This document shows, piece after piece, positions 7,067 through 16,288 of a DNA stretch of 64,000 bases; position 1 is the first letter of the stretch; each line of letters starts with the position of its first letter. Origin of the DNA: Mycolicibacterium setense (GTDB taxonomy: Bacteria > Actinomycetota > Actinomycetes > Mycobacteriales > Mycobacteriaceae); contig NZ_JTJW01000006.1 in assembly GCF_000805385.1 (NCBI RefSeq), positions 744,001 through 808,000 on the forward strand, given 5' to 3'. Under the pieces are notes generated by a model. The model was not told the origin of the DNA and did not search any database. It worked only from the letters and a program-made list of their open reading frames with translations. A program made the translations under genes and the position numbers.

Positions 7067-9061
7067 GTGTCCAAGCTTTCGACGGCAACGCGCCGATTGG
7101 TTCTGGGGCGGCCGTTTCGCAGCGACAAGCTCTCCCACACCCTGCTGCCCAAGCGGATAGCCCTGCCGGTGTTCGCTTCCGACGCCTTGTCCTCGACGGC
7201 ATATGCGCCGGAAGAGATATTTCTGGTGCTGTCGGTGGCCGGGCTGAGCGCGTATGCGATGGCGCCGTGGATCGGCCTCGCGGTGGCAGCCGTGATGCTG
7301 ATCGTGATCGCGAGTTACCGGCAGAACGTGCACGCCTATCCGTCGGGTGGCGGCGATTACGAAGTCGTCACCACCAACCTCGGGCCGACCGCGGGGCTGA
7401 CGGTGGCCAGCGCGCTCATGGTCGACTACGTACTGACGGTGGCCGTGTCGATGTCGTCGGCGATGTCGAACATCGGTTCGGCGGTGCCGTTCATCGCTCA
7501 GCACAAGGTCCTCTTCGCGGTGATCGCGATCCTCGTGCTGGCCTCCCTGAACCTGCGCGGGATCCGGGAGTCGGGTACCGCGTTCGCGATTCCCACCTAT
7601 GCGTTCATGATCGGCATCTTCATCATGCTGGGCTGGGGCCTGTTCCAGATCTATGTGCTGGGTGAGCCCCTGCGCGCCGAATCCGCTGGTTTCGAGATGC
7701 ATTCGGAGCATGGCGATGTCCTCGGCTTCGCGTTGATCTTCCTGGTGGCCCGCGCGTTTTCCTCGGGTTCGGCGGCGCTGACCGGTGTCGAGGCGATCAG
7801 CAACGGTGTGCCGGCATTCCGGAAACCCAAGTCGCGCAACGCGGCCACCACCTTGCTGCTGCTCGGGGTCATCGCGGTGACGCTGTTCATGGGCATCATC
7901 CTGCTGGCCAAGGCCACCGGCGTGCAGATGGCCGAACGGCCGCACGAACAGTTGGTCGGCGCCCCGGCGGACTATCACCAGAAGACGCTGATCGCCCAGT
8001 TGGCCGATGCGGTGTTCCACAACTTCGGCCCCGGCCTGTTTCTCATCGCCCTCGTCACCGCGCTCATCCTGATGTTGGCCGCCAACACCGCCTTCAACGG
8101 TTTCCCGGTGCTCGGATCGATCCTGGCCCAGGACCGCTTCCTGCCGCGCCAGCTGCACACCCGCGGTGACCGGCTGGCGTTCTCCAACGGCATCTTGTTT
8201 CTCGCGTTTGCGGCGGTCGCCTTCGTGGTGGCGTTCCGAGCCGAGACGACCGCGCTGATCCAGCTCTACATCGTCGGCGTGTTCGTATCGTTCACACTCA
8301 GCCAGATCGGCATGGTCCGGCACTGGACTCGCTTGCTGCGCACCGAAACAGACCCAGCGGTGCGAAGCAAGATGCACCGCTCGCGGGTTATCAACGCGGT
8401 CGGTCTCACTGCCACCGGGACGGTGCTGGTGATCGTGGTGGTGACCAAGTTTGCCGCCGGAGCGTGGATCGCCATCCTGGCGATGGCCGTCATGTTCGTG
8501 ATCATGAAGATGATCCACAAGCATTACGACACAGTGGCCCATGAGCTTCAGGAAGAGGACGAGGACGAAGGCGACATCGTGCTGCCCAGCCGCAACCATG
8601 CGGTCGTCCTGGTGTCCAAACTGCACCTGCCGACCAAGCGGGCGCTGGCGTACGCGCGCGCCACCCGACCGGATGTGTTGGAGGCCATCACGGTCAGCGT
8701 CGACGACGCCGAGACCCGCGCCCTCGTGCATCAGTGGGAGGACAGCGATATCAGTGTGCCGCTGAAGGTGATCGCTTCCCCCTACCGTGAGATCACCCGC
8801 CCGGTACTGGATTACGTCAAGCGGGTGACCAAGGAATCGCCGCGAACTGTGGTGACGGTGTTCATCCCGGAATACGTCGTGGGGCACTGGTGGGAACAGG
8901 TGCTGCACAACCAAAGCGCGTTGCGCCTGAAGGGCCGGCTGCTGTTCATTCCCAACGTCATGGTGACATCGGTTCCGTGGCAACTTAATTCGTCTCAGCG
9001 GCTGAAGGCTTTGCAACCCCGGGCGACCCCCGGCGACGCGCGTAGAGGGTTCCTGGAATGA
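7067..9061 (+). CDS. APC-family amino-acid permease (Rv2690c-like)
   Basis: A secondary transporter of 664 residues, equivalent to Rv2690c. It has about 12 membrane helices, starting with the conserved cytosolic entry LPVFASDALSSTAYAPEEI and the unwound helix motif SYRQNVHAYPSGGGDYEV. After the last helix there is a hydrophilic cytosolic domain of about 150 residues (RNHAVVLVSKLHLPTKRALAY ... onward) resembling a USP/KUP-type domain. Its position back-to-back with the K+ regulators ceoBC makes amino-acid or K+-linked uptake plausible. The GTG at 7067 has a TAGTCT -10-like element at 7053-7058, so the mRNA may be nearly leaderless. The end overlaps the next gene by 4 bp (ATGA). Confidence 0.88.
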   Translation: MSKLSTATRRLVLGRPFRSDKLSHTLLPKRIALPVFASDALSSTAYAPEEIFLVLSVAGLSAYAMAPWIGLAVAAVMLIVIASYRQNVHAYPSGGGDYEVVTTNLGPTAGLTVASALMVDYVLTVAVSMSSAMSNIGSAVPFIAQHKVLFAVIAILVLASLNLRGIRESGTAFAIPTYAFMIGIFIMLGWGLFQIYVLGEPLRAESAGFEMHSEHGDVLGFALIFLVARAFSSGSAALTGVEAISNGVPAFRKPKSRNAATTLLLLGVIAVTLFMGIILLAKATGVQMAERPHEQLVGAPADYHQKTLIAQLADAVFHNFGPGLFLIALVTALILMLAANTAFNGFPVLGSILAQDRFLPRQLHTRGDRLAFSNGILFLAFAAVAFVVAFRAETTALIQLYIVGVFVSFTLSQIGMVRHWTRLLRTETDPAVRSKMHRSRVINAVGLTATGTVLVIVVVTKFAAGAWIAILAMAVMFVIMKMIHKHYDTVAHELQEEDEDEGDIVLPSRNHAVVLVSKLHLPTKRALAYARATRPDVLEAITVSVDDAETRALVHQWEDSDISVPLKVIASPYREITRPVLDYVKRVTKESPRTVVTVFIPEYVVGHWWEQVLHNQSALRLKGRLLFIPNVMVTSVPWQLNSSQRLKALQPRATPGDARRGFLE

Positions 9062-10278
9062 CCGAACTGACGGTGACGACGGGCCCGGCGGCCAACGGCG
9101 GCAGTTGTGTGGCCCGCCACGAGGGACGGGTGGTGTTCGTCCGCTACGCCCTGCCCGGCGAGACCGTGCGGGTCAAGGTGTTCGACGAACGCGGATCCTA
9201 TTGGCATGCAGAAGTTGTCGAGGTCCTGGAGGCTTCGCCGGACCGCGTCGGTTCGTTGTGCCCGATCGCCGGGGTGGACGGCGCCGGGTGTTGCGATCTG
9301 GCGTTCGCCGAACCCGCAGCGGCGCGGCGGCTGAAGGGCTCGGTGGTGGCCAACCAGCTGGCGCGGCTGGGCGGGTTCAGCTGGCGTGACGAGCAGAGCG
9401 CGGTGGCCGAACCCGTCGATGCCGGTGAGGTCCGTGGCTGGCGGACCCGCGTACGGCTGGACACCACTGCCGACGGCCGGGCCGGATTCCATCGCTACCA
9501 CAGTGCCGACCTGGTCACCGACCTCCACTGCGGACAACTGCCGGCCGAACTGACCGAGGGCCTGGCCGAGATGCGTTGGACACCGGGCGCACACGTGCAT
9601 GTCGTGTTGGACTCCGACGGTCGCAGGCACATCGTGCAATCCGGCCCCAAGGCCGCCGGCCGGAAAGGTGCCCGCGCGGCCGGGCCCAAAAATGCCACCC
9701 GCGTCATCGAGGGTGACTACGAGGCGGTGCAGCGCGTCGGCGGGCGGCAGTGGATGCTGCCGGTGACGGCGTTCTGGCAGGCCCACCGTGGTGCGGCCGA
9801 CCTCTACAGCGGGCTGGTGGCCGGTTGGTCCGGGCTGCAGCCGGGCATGACGGCGTGGGATCTGTACGGCGGCGCCGGGGTGTTCGCCGCGGCTCTGGCC
9901 GAACAGGTCGGGCCGGACGGTCGCGTGCTGACCGTCGACACCTCCCGTGGGGCGTCGCGCGCGGCCCGCAGCGCCCTGGCCGACCTGCCGTGGGTCTCGG
10001 TCGTCACCGACTCGGTGCGGCGCGCGCTGTCCGCGGAGGCGGGCCGCCCTGACGTCGCGGTGCTCGATCCGCCGCGCACCGGCGCCGGCCGCGAGGTCAT
10101 AGACGCACTGACCGCCACGGAGGTGCCCAGGATCATTCACATCGGTTGTGAGGCGGCGTCATTCGCCCGTGACGTGGGGTTGTATCTCCGGCATGGTTAC
10201 GCGGTGGAGGAATTGCGGGTGTTCGATTCTTTCCCGCTCACCCATCATGTGGAGTGCGTCGCGGTGCTGACCCGCTAG
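9058..10278 (+). CDS. Class I SAM-dependent RNA methyltransferase with TRAM domain (Rv2689c-like)
   Basis: A 406-residue protein of the TrmA/RlmC/RlmD family of uridine-5 RNA methyltransferases, equivalent to Rv2689c. The N-terminal TRAM domain (about 1-65) contains RVVFVRYALPGETVRVKV. A cysteine cluster follows (CPIAGVDGAGCCDL and later HCGQLP) that could hold an Fe-S cluster. The SAM fold has DLYGGAGVFAAAL, the VLDPPRTGAGREV substrate motif, and IGCEAASFARDV carrying the expected nucleophilic Cys. Translation is coupled to the permease by ATGA. The exact target, rRNA or tRNA, cannot be read from sequence. Confidence 0.88.
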   Translation: MTELTVTTGPAANGGSCVARHEGRVVFVRYALPGETVRVKVFDERGSYWHAEVVEVLEASPDRVGSLCPIAGVDGAGCCDLAFAEPAAARRLKGSVVANQLARLGGFSWRDEQSAVAEPVDAGEVRGWRTRVRLDTTADGRAGFHRYHSADLVTDLHCGQLPAELTEGLAEMRWTPGAHVHVVLDSDGRRHIVQSGPKAAGRKGARAAGPKNATRVIEGDYEAVQRVGGRQWMLPVTAFWQAHRGAADLYSGLVAGWSGLQPGMTAWDLYGGAGVFAAALAEQVGPDGRVLTVDTSRGASRAARSALADLPWVSVVTDSVRRALSAEAGRPDVAVLDPPRTGAGREVIDALTATEVPRIIHIGCEAASFARDVGLYLRHGYAVEELRVFDSFPLTHHVECVAVLTR

Positions 10279-10297
10279 ATCCGACGATCGAGCCCGC

Positions 10298-11386
10298 TCA
10301 CTCCTGGGTGTCGGGGCCCATCATCGGAGTGGGGAAGTGCGCATAGGTGGCCCGGTTGCCGCCCTGAGCTTTCGATTGGTTCATCGCCGTGTCGGCGAGT
10401 GCCACGAGGGCGTCGACGATCTGCTGGGTGGGCAGTTCGGTCAGTGGGCGCAACTGGCTGCAGGCCGTGCCGATACTGGCAGTCAGACGCATGGGCGTGG
10501 TGGTGATGGCCATGCGGATCCGGTTCACCAGCGGTGAGGGATCGTTGGTCTTGAACACGTCGGCGATCAGGAATTCGCTGTCGGAGACATGCGCCAGCGG
10601 CACCTTGTGGCGGACGGTCTCGCGGATGGCCTGAGCCACGGCGACGCGGGCGTGCAGTGTGCTGTGGCTGCCGTCCATATCGCTCAGCAGGGCCATGTCG
10701 TCGATCCCGACCGCCACGACAACGAGATACTGATCATCGTGGCGGCTGTGGGAGCCCAGCATCGTGGCGGTGTGCATGTCGAAGGCCTCGCGGTTGAGCA
10801 GCCCGGTCAGCGGGTCGATCTCGCTCGGGTGCTGGACGCGGTCGGATTCGATCAACTCGACGGCCATCCGGCAGAGCGACGAGGTGCCGAGGATCACCAG
10901 AACCGCGACCAACGCGCCGGCGACGCCCAGCCAGGCGTCGACCAGCGCCACCCGGACCCCGAGATAGCCCACCACCACACCGGAGGCCAGCCAGGTCAGG
11001 TGCAGGACCCGGCGACTGTGCAGGAACGCCGTATAGGCGGTGATCAGGCTCAACGAGCTGGAACCCATGAGGCCGACGACCGGGTCCACCAGCAGGATGC
11101 AGGTCGCCGCGATACAGGCGGTACCGATCGACACGACGATCCAGGACTGGGTGCGGCTGGGCCACTGCCGCCGCCACCACCACTGCGCCAGGATCAAGCC
11201 ACCGATGCTGATGCCCACGGCCACATACTGAAGGCCGCCGTGCGGACCTTTCGGGCTGGTCAACACCAGCAGTGGGATGACGCTCAAGCCGATGATCGTG
11301 GCACCGATCGTGCGTTGCATCCGGGTGCGCTTGCCCTGCGCAGCGAGCAGGGCGGTACGCGCGTAATAGTGATCGAATGGACTCAA
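10298..11386 (-). CDS. Membrane protein with degenerate GGDEF domain
   Basis: A 362-residue protein with about six N-terminal membrane helices (residues ~25-190) and a C-terminal GGDEF-like domain opened by DPLTGLLNREAFDMH. The catalytic A-site motif that should read GGDEF or GGEEF is VSDSEFLIAD, so both glycines needed for GTP binding and catalysis are missing. The helical and strand framework (RMAITTTPMRLTASIGTA) is intact. It is therefore more likely a GTP-binding or protein-interaction sensor than a cyclic-di-GMP synthase. It occupies a position where M. tuberculosis carries other transport genes, between the RNA methyltransferase and dxs. Confidence 0.8.
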   Translation of the reverse strand: MSPFDHYYARTALLAAQGKRTRMQRTIGATIIGLSVIPLLVLTSPKGPHGGLQYVAVGISIGGLILAQWWWRRQWPSRTQSWIVVSIGTACIAATCILLVDPVVGLMGSSSLSLITAYTAFLHSRRVLHLTWLASGVVVGYLGVRVALVDAWLGVAGALVAVLVILGTSSLCRMAVELIESDRVQHPSEIDPLTGLLNREAFDMHTATMLGSHSRHDDQYLVVVAVGIDDMALLSDMDGSHSTLHARVAVAQAIRETVRHKVPLAHVSDSEFLIADVFKTNDPSPLVNRIRMAITTTPMRLTASIGTACSQLRPLTELPTQQIVDALVALADTAMNQSKAQGGNRATYAHFPTPMMGPDTQE

Positions 11387-11574
11387 CCCGCACCCCGGAG
11401 TAATCGACTTCGTCTACACCTTACGTAATCACGAGGGCCGGAGTTTTGTCGCCGGTTTGAGGCGCTGCCACGGACTTCGTCGGTATTTGCTCGGCCACCT
11501 GACCTGTTAGCGTGAACCGCAGGTGTGCCGGGAAGTCTGGTCGGCGTTCGATGCATGCTGACCTCAGGAGCCCG

Positions 11575-12867
11575 ATGATTGATCGCCGCGAAAGCAGCAG
11601 CCGACGTCTGCTGACACGTGGGTCGTGGCCCGAGTGGCAGCGGGTCTCGGAGCTGCTGCGCACCGAGACGGTCGGCGGGGCGTTGTTGCTGGCGGCTGCC
11701 GCCGCGGCGCTGGTGTGGGCCAATTCGCCGTGGTCGGGCGGTTATCACCGGCTCTCGGAGTTCGTCGTCGGCCCGCAGTCCCTGCACCTTGACCTGAGTT
11801 TGTCGGCCTGGGCGGCCGACGGCCTGCTGGCGGTGTTCTTCTTCGTCGTGGGCGTGGAGCTCAAGCGTGAGTTCGTCGCGGGGGACCTGCGTGATCCGGC
11901 CCGTGCCGCGCTGCCCATCGCGGCGGCCGTGGGCGGCATGGTGGTGCCCGCGGCCATCTTCGTCGGGATCAACCTGCTGTCCGGCCACCCGGAGAACATC
12001 GACGGGTGGGCGGTACCGATCGCCACCGACATCGCCTTCGCCCTGGCCGTGCTGGCGGTGGTGTCCACCCACCTGCCCGCGGCGCTGCGGATCTTCCTGC
12101 TCACGTTGGCGGTGGTCGACGATCTGCTGGCCATCACGGTGATCGCCGTCTTCTTCACCGATCACGTCGCACTCGGGCCGTTGGCGGCCGCGCTGATCCC
12201 CATCGGCATCTATGCCGTCGCGGTACAGCGGGGCATGCGGCAGTGGTGGATCCTGATGCCTCCGGCCATCCTGGCCTGGGCGCTCGTACATGCCAGTGGC
12301 GTCCATGCCACGGTGGCCGGCGTGGTGCTCGGTTTCACGGTCCCGGTGCTGGGCCGGCACGCCTCGGCCGAGCACTTCGAACACCTGGTTCGGCCGCTCT
12401 CGGCCGGGTTCGCCGTACCGGTGTTCGCATTCTTCGCCGCCGGCGTGACGGTCGGTGGCTGGTCGGGCTTCGCCGACGCGCTCTCGCATCCGGTGACCAT
12501 CGGGGTGATCGCCGGTTTGGTGCTCGGCAAGCCGATCGGCGTGCTGGCGACGACGTATCTGTTGGCCCGGTTCACCCATGCCACCCTGGACGAGGATCTG
12601 GCCTGGCGCGACGTGCTCGGTGTCGCGATGCTGGCCGGGATCGGGTTCACCGTGTCGCTGCTGATCGGCGAACTCGCGTTCGGTCACGCGTCTGTTGCCG
12701 ACGACGACGTGAAGATCGCGGTGGTCACCGGATCGGTGGTGGCGGGCCTGCTCGCGGCGGTTGTCCTGGTGTCGCGCAATGCCGCATATCGCCGTATTCA
12801 CCAGTTGGAGAAGCTCGACGCCGACCAGGACGGGGTGCCCGATGTCTATCAGCCTCGGCAGGACTGA
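11575..12867 (+). CDS. nhaA: Na+/H+ antiporter NhaA
   Basis: Electrogenic Na+(Li+)/H+ antiporter of the plasma membrane, exchanging internal Na+ for protons at alkaline pH. The 430-residue product carries the NhaA landmarks: the pore entrance [14 protein letters not shown], the [15 protein letters not shown] stretch with the ion-pathway Asp, and the adjacent Asp pair in [18 protein letters not shown] that binds Na+. About 12 helices are visible. The start at 11575 is chosen because CAGGAG lies four bases before the ATG; two upstream starts (11512 and 11551) lack this. The C-terminal tail is hydrophilic. Its stop lies 28 bp from the dxs start. Confidence 0.93.
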   Translation: MIDRRESSSRRLLTRGSWPEWQRVSELLRTETVGGALLLAAAAAALVWANSPWSGGYHRLSEFVVGPQSLHLDLSLSAWAADGLLAVFFFVVGVELKREFVAGDLRDPARAALPIAAAVGGMVVPAAIFVGINLLSGHPENIDGWAVPIATDIAFALAVLAVVSTHLPAALRIFLLTLAVVDDLLAITVIAVFFTDHVALGPLAAALIPIGIYAVAVQRGMRQWWILMPPAILAWALVHASGVHATVAGVVLGFTVPVLGRHASAEHFEHLVRPLSAGFAVPVFAFFAAGVTVGGWSGFADALSHPVTIGVIAGLVLGKPIGVLATTYLLARFTHATLDEDLAWRDVLGVAMLAGIGFTVSLLIGELAFGHASVADDDVKIAVVTGSVVAGLLAAVVLVSRNAAYRRIHQLEKLDADQDGVPDVYQPRQD

Positions 12868-12895
12868 GCCCGGGCTGCGTGCGTACACTGGCGGA

Positions 12896-14809
12896 ATGCT
12901 TGAACAGGTCCGCGGTCCCGCTGATCTGCAGCACCTGTCACAGTCTCAGCTGACTGATCTGGCGCGGGAAATCCGCCAGTTCCTGATCCACAAGGTCGCT
13001 GCAACCGGTGGACATCTCGGCCCCAACCTGGGGGTCGTCGAACTCACCTTGGCGCTGCACCGCGTATTCGATTCGCCGCACGATCCGATCGTCTTCGACA
13101 CGGGCCATCAGGCCTACGTGCACAAGATGCTGACCGGACGTGCACGGGATTTCGACACCCTGCGGTGCAAGGACGGCCTGTCCGGTTATCCGTCCCGCAG
13201 CGAGAGCGAGCACGACTGGGTGGAGTCCAGCCACGCCAGCACGGCGCTGTCCTACGCCGACGGCCTGTCCAAGGCCTTCGAGCTGACCGGGCACCGCAAT
13301 CGGCATGTGGTCGCGGTGGTCGGCGACGGTGCGCTGACCGGCGGTATGTGCTGGGAGGCGCTCAACAACATCGCCACGGGTGGCCGCCCGGTGGTCATCG
13401 TCGTCAACGACAACGGCCGCAGCTACGCGCCGACCATCGGCGGGTTCGCGGACCATCTCGCGGGCCTGCGGCTGCAGCCGGGATACGAGCGGATCCTCGA
13501 AGAGGGCCGCAAGGCGGTGCGCGGACTGCCGATGGTGGGCGAGTTCTGCTACCAGTGCATGCACAGCATCAAGGCAGGCATCAAGGATGCGATCGCCCCG
13601 CAGGTGATGTTCACCGACCTCGGCATCAAGTACGTCGGTCCGATCGACGGCCACGACGAGCATGCCGTGGAGAACGCGCTGCGCCACGCCCGCGGCTTCA
13701 AAGCCCCGGTGATCGTGCACGTGGTGACGCGCAAGGGCATGGGCTACGCGCACGCCGAGAACGACGAGGCCGACCAGATGCACGCCTGCGGCGTCATCGA
13801 CCCGGAAACCGGGCTGCCGACCAAGGCTTCGGCGCCCGGTTGGACATCGGTGTTCTCCGACGAGCTGGTCAAGATCGGCGGCCACCGGCGTGACGTCGTG
13901 GCGATCACGGCGGCGATGCCCGGGCCGACCGGCCTGAGTGCATTCCGGGATCGGTTCCCGGACCGGTTCTTTGACGTCGGCATCGCCGAGCAGCACGCCA
14001 TGACCTCGGCGGCAGGCCTCGCCATGGGCGGCCTGCACCCGGTGGTGGCGATCTACTCGACGTTCCTCAACCGCGCGTTCGACCAGTTGATGATGGATGT
14101 CGCGCTGCACAAGCTGCCCGTCACCATGGTGCTGGACCGGGCCGGTGTCACCGGGCCGGACGGCGCGAGCCACAACGGGGTGTGGGATCTTTCGGTCCTC
14201 GGCATCATTCCGGGTATCCGGGTCGCCGCTCCTCGCGACGGCGCGCGGCTACGGGAGGAACTCGGCGAGGCGCTGGCTGTCGATGACGGACCGACGGCCC
14301 TCCGGTTCCCCAAAGGTGATGTGGGCGAAGATATTCCGGCAGTGGAGCGGCGGGGTGGCGTCGATGTGCTCGCCGTCCCGGCCGCCGGCCTGACCGACGA
14401 CGTACTCCTGGTCGCCGTGGGTTCGTTCGCATCGATGGGCCTTGCGGTCGCCGAACGGCTGCGCAATCAGGGCATCGGTGTCACGGTCGTGGATCCGCGC
14501 TGGGTGCTGCCGGTGCCCGCGGAGGTCGGCGAGCTGGCCCGCGGGCACAAACTGGTGGTCACCGTCGAGGACAACGGCGTGCACGGCGGCATCGGCTCGT
14601 CGGTGTCCGCGGCGCTGCGGCGCGCCGAGATCGACGTGCCGTGCCGGGATCTCGGTGTCCCACAGGTCTTCCAGGAGCATGCCTCGCGTGGCGAGGTGCT
14701 CGCCGAGGTGGGGCTGACGGACCGGAACATCGCCCGCCAGATCACGGGGTGGATCGCCGCGATCGGCACACCGGTGGGCGAGCAGGAAGTCAGCCACCGC
14801 CTCGACTAG
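12896..14809 (+). CDS. dxs: 1-deoxy-D-xylulose-5-phosphate synthase
   Basis: Thiamine-diphosphate enzyme joining pyruvate and glyceraldehyde-3-phosphate to make DXP, the first step of the MEP isoprenoid pathway. The 637-residue length matches the mycobacterial enzyme. Visible signatures are [16 protein letters not shown], the ThDP/Mg motif [18 protein letters not shown] with the distal NDN, and the catalytic [17 protein letters not shown] region in the second domain. The C-terminal transketolase domain has [12 protein letters not shown]. The N-terminus [15 protein letters not shown] fixes the start. Its stop overlaps the convergent psiE-like gene by 4 bp. Confidence 0.97.
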   Translation: MLEQVRGPADLQHLSQSQLTDLAREIRQFLIHKVAATGGHLGPNLGVVELTLALHRVFDSPHDPIVFDTGHQAYVHKMLTGRARDFDTLRCKDGLSGYPSRSESEHDWVESSHASTALSYADGLSKAFELTGHRNRHVVAVVGDGALTGGMCWEALNNIATGGRPVVIVVNDNGRSYAPTIGGFADHLAGLRLQPGYERILEEGRKAVRGLPMVGEFCYQCMHSIKAGIKDAIAPQVMFTDLGIKYVGPIDGHDEHAVENALRHARGFKAPVIVHVVTRKGMGYAHAENDEADQMHACGVIDPETGLPTKASAPGWTSVFSDELVKIGGHRRDVVAITAAMPGPTGLSAFRDRFPDRFFDVGIAEQHAMTSAAGLAMGGLHPVVAIYSTFLNRAFDQLMMDVALHKLPVTMVLDRAGVTGPDGASHNGVWDLSVLGIIPGIRVAAPRDGARLREELGEALAVDDGPTALRFPKGDVGEDIPAVERRGGVDVLAVPAAGLTDDVLLVAVGSFASMGLAVAERLRNQGIGVTVVDPRWVLPVPAEVGELARGHKLVVTVEDNGVHGGIGSSVSAALRRAEIDVPCRDLGVPQVFQEHASRGEVLAEVGLTDRNIARQITGWIAAIGTPVGEQEVSHRLD

Positions 14810-15309
14810 GTTTCGTCAGGTCTGTCGCAAATGTGGTCGGCGCCGCGACGTTGTAGCCGCAGCACGTAGATGGCGGTCGCGAGGACGAGCACCAGGCCGC
14901 CGAGCACGCCGACTTGCACGATGGCGTGGGCGAACTGCGGCCCTTTGTCGAGCAGCTTGGCCGCGTCGACCGACACCACGACGATTTCTTTGATGCAGGC
15001 CAGGATGCCGACGATCAAGAACGGCTCGGCAACGAGCTCGCGAGATCGCAGCGAGGTCCGTACCGCATACAGCAGCTCCACGAAGATGAAGATCAGCAGC
15101 AGGCCGTCGAGCAATTCCAGCATGACGTGGGTGGTCGAGGTGCTCCCCAGTTGCCGCAAAGCATTGACCTGTGCGATGACCAGCACGATCGAGCCGACGA
15201 GCAGAAGCACCGCGATCGACCAGTAGACCGCGTCCTCGGCGATCCGCAGGACACGGTCGGCGAAGCGCTCCCGCTCCTGCGCGTCGTCGGTTTCCTCCCG
15301 CTGCGCCAT
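14806..15309 (-). CDS. PsiE-like phosphate-starvation-inducible membrane protein
   Basis: A 167-residue protein with a short charged N-terminus and four membrane helices (about 28-48, 65-85, 95-118 and 128-150), matching the PsiE family. Conserved family features are helix 2 with [15 protein letters not shown] and the [21 protein letters not shown] loop-helix. Family members respond to phosphate starvation in enteric bacteria, but a molecular role is not established. It is convergent with dxs and divergent from the hydrolase remnant. Confidence 0.82.
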   Translation of the reverse strand: MAQREETDDAQERERFADRVLRIAEDAVYWSIAVLLLVGSIVLVIAQVNALRQLGSTSTTHVMLELLDGLLLIFIFVELLYAVRTSLRSRELVAEPFLIVGILACIKEIVVVSVDAAKLLDKGPQFAHAIVQVGVLGGLVLVLATAIYVLRLQRRGADHICDRPDET

Positions 15310-15386
15310 CGCACTGACGATATTCCAGCAACGGCCCCGGCACGGACGAATTCGCAGCGACAGGCATGAACCTCTAGGTTGCAGAC

Positions 15387-16285
15387 ATGGACGCCGAATT
15401 GCAGAGTTGGAAGGACGCCGGGCAGTTCTTCGACTACCTGGGCTTCGACATCTTCTACCGGGTCGCGGGGAACGGCCCGAATCTGCTTCTCATTCACGGC
15501 TATCCGTTCAACTCGTGGGACTGGTCGCTGATCTGGCCCACGTTGACCGAGCGGTTCACCGTCATCGCACCCGACATGATCGGCATGGGTTTCTCCGACA
15601 AGCCCGTCGCCTACGGCTACTCGGTGCCCGACCACGCCGATATGCACGAGGCGCTGCTGCGTCACCTCGGGGTCGGCAGCGCCCACATCCTGGCCCATGA
15701 CGTCGGAGTGTCGGTCGGTCAGGAGCTCCTGGCGCGTCACGAGTTCGGCGGGCGCGCCTTTGGCGCACTGGACATCGAATCGATCACCTGGCTCAACGGC
15801 GGACTGTTCAACGAGGCCTACACGCCGCGGCTGATGCAGAAGGTCATGTCACGAACCCCGTTGGGCGACATCATGAGTCCGCTGCAGGGCAGCCGGTTCT
15901 CGCGGCGGCTGGTCGAGCCCACCATCAACGAGATGTTCGGGGTGAACACCAAGCCATCGCCAGAGCTCATGGAGAAGTTCCACCAGATCCTGGAATACAA
16001 GACGGCAAGCGGGTGCTGCACAAGGTCGGGCGGTTCGTCAACGACCGCTACACCCATCGCAATCGCTGGGTGCGGGCCATGCGGGAGACCGCGGTGCCGA
16101 TGCGGCTGATCGACGGACCGTCGGACCCGAATTCGGGACGGCACATGGCAAAGCGTTACCTCGAGGTCATTCCCGACCCCGACGTGGTGATGCTCGCCGA
16201 GGACATCGCACATTGGCCGCAGATCGAGGATCCGCAGGCGGTGCTCACCCATTTCCTGGCCCACATCGACCGGGTAGGCGCCTGA
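15387..16285 (+). pseudogene. Frameshifted epoxide-hydrolase-like alpha/beta hydrolase
   Basis: Two adjoining frames make one alpha/beta hydrolase of about 300 residues. The first part (15387 to about 16000) has the oxyanion hole LLIHGYPFNSWDW and the nucleophile elbow LAHDVGVSVGQ, where Asp rather than Ser is the nucleophile, as in epoxide hydrolases and haloalkane dehalogenases. The second part (from about 16002 in another frame) begins DGKRVLHKVGRFVNDR and carries the catalytic His in EDIAHWPQ. The join at 15999-16002 (ATACAAGACGG) is short of one base. If read without correction, the product ends at 16109 and lacks the catalytic His. It could be a true mutation or a sequencing error. Confidence 0.75.
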
Positions 16286-16288
16286 GCG

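Noticed and set aside
7052..9016. Open frame of 654 codons antisense to the APC permease gene
   Set aside because: The product is His/Arg/Gln-rich without family features, typical of GC-rich antisense frames; the sense strand codes a clear transporter.
11383..12888. Open frame of 501 codons antisense to nhaA
   Set aside because: Low-complexity composition, and it covers a well-supported antiporter gene on the other strand.
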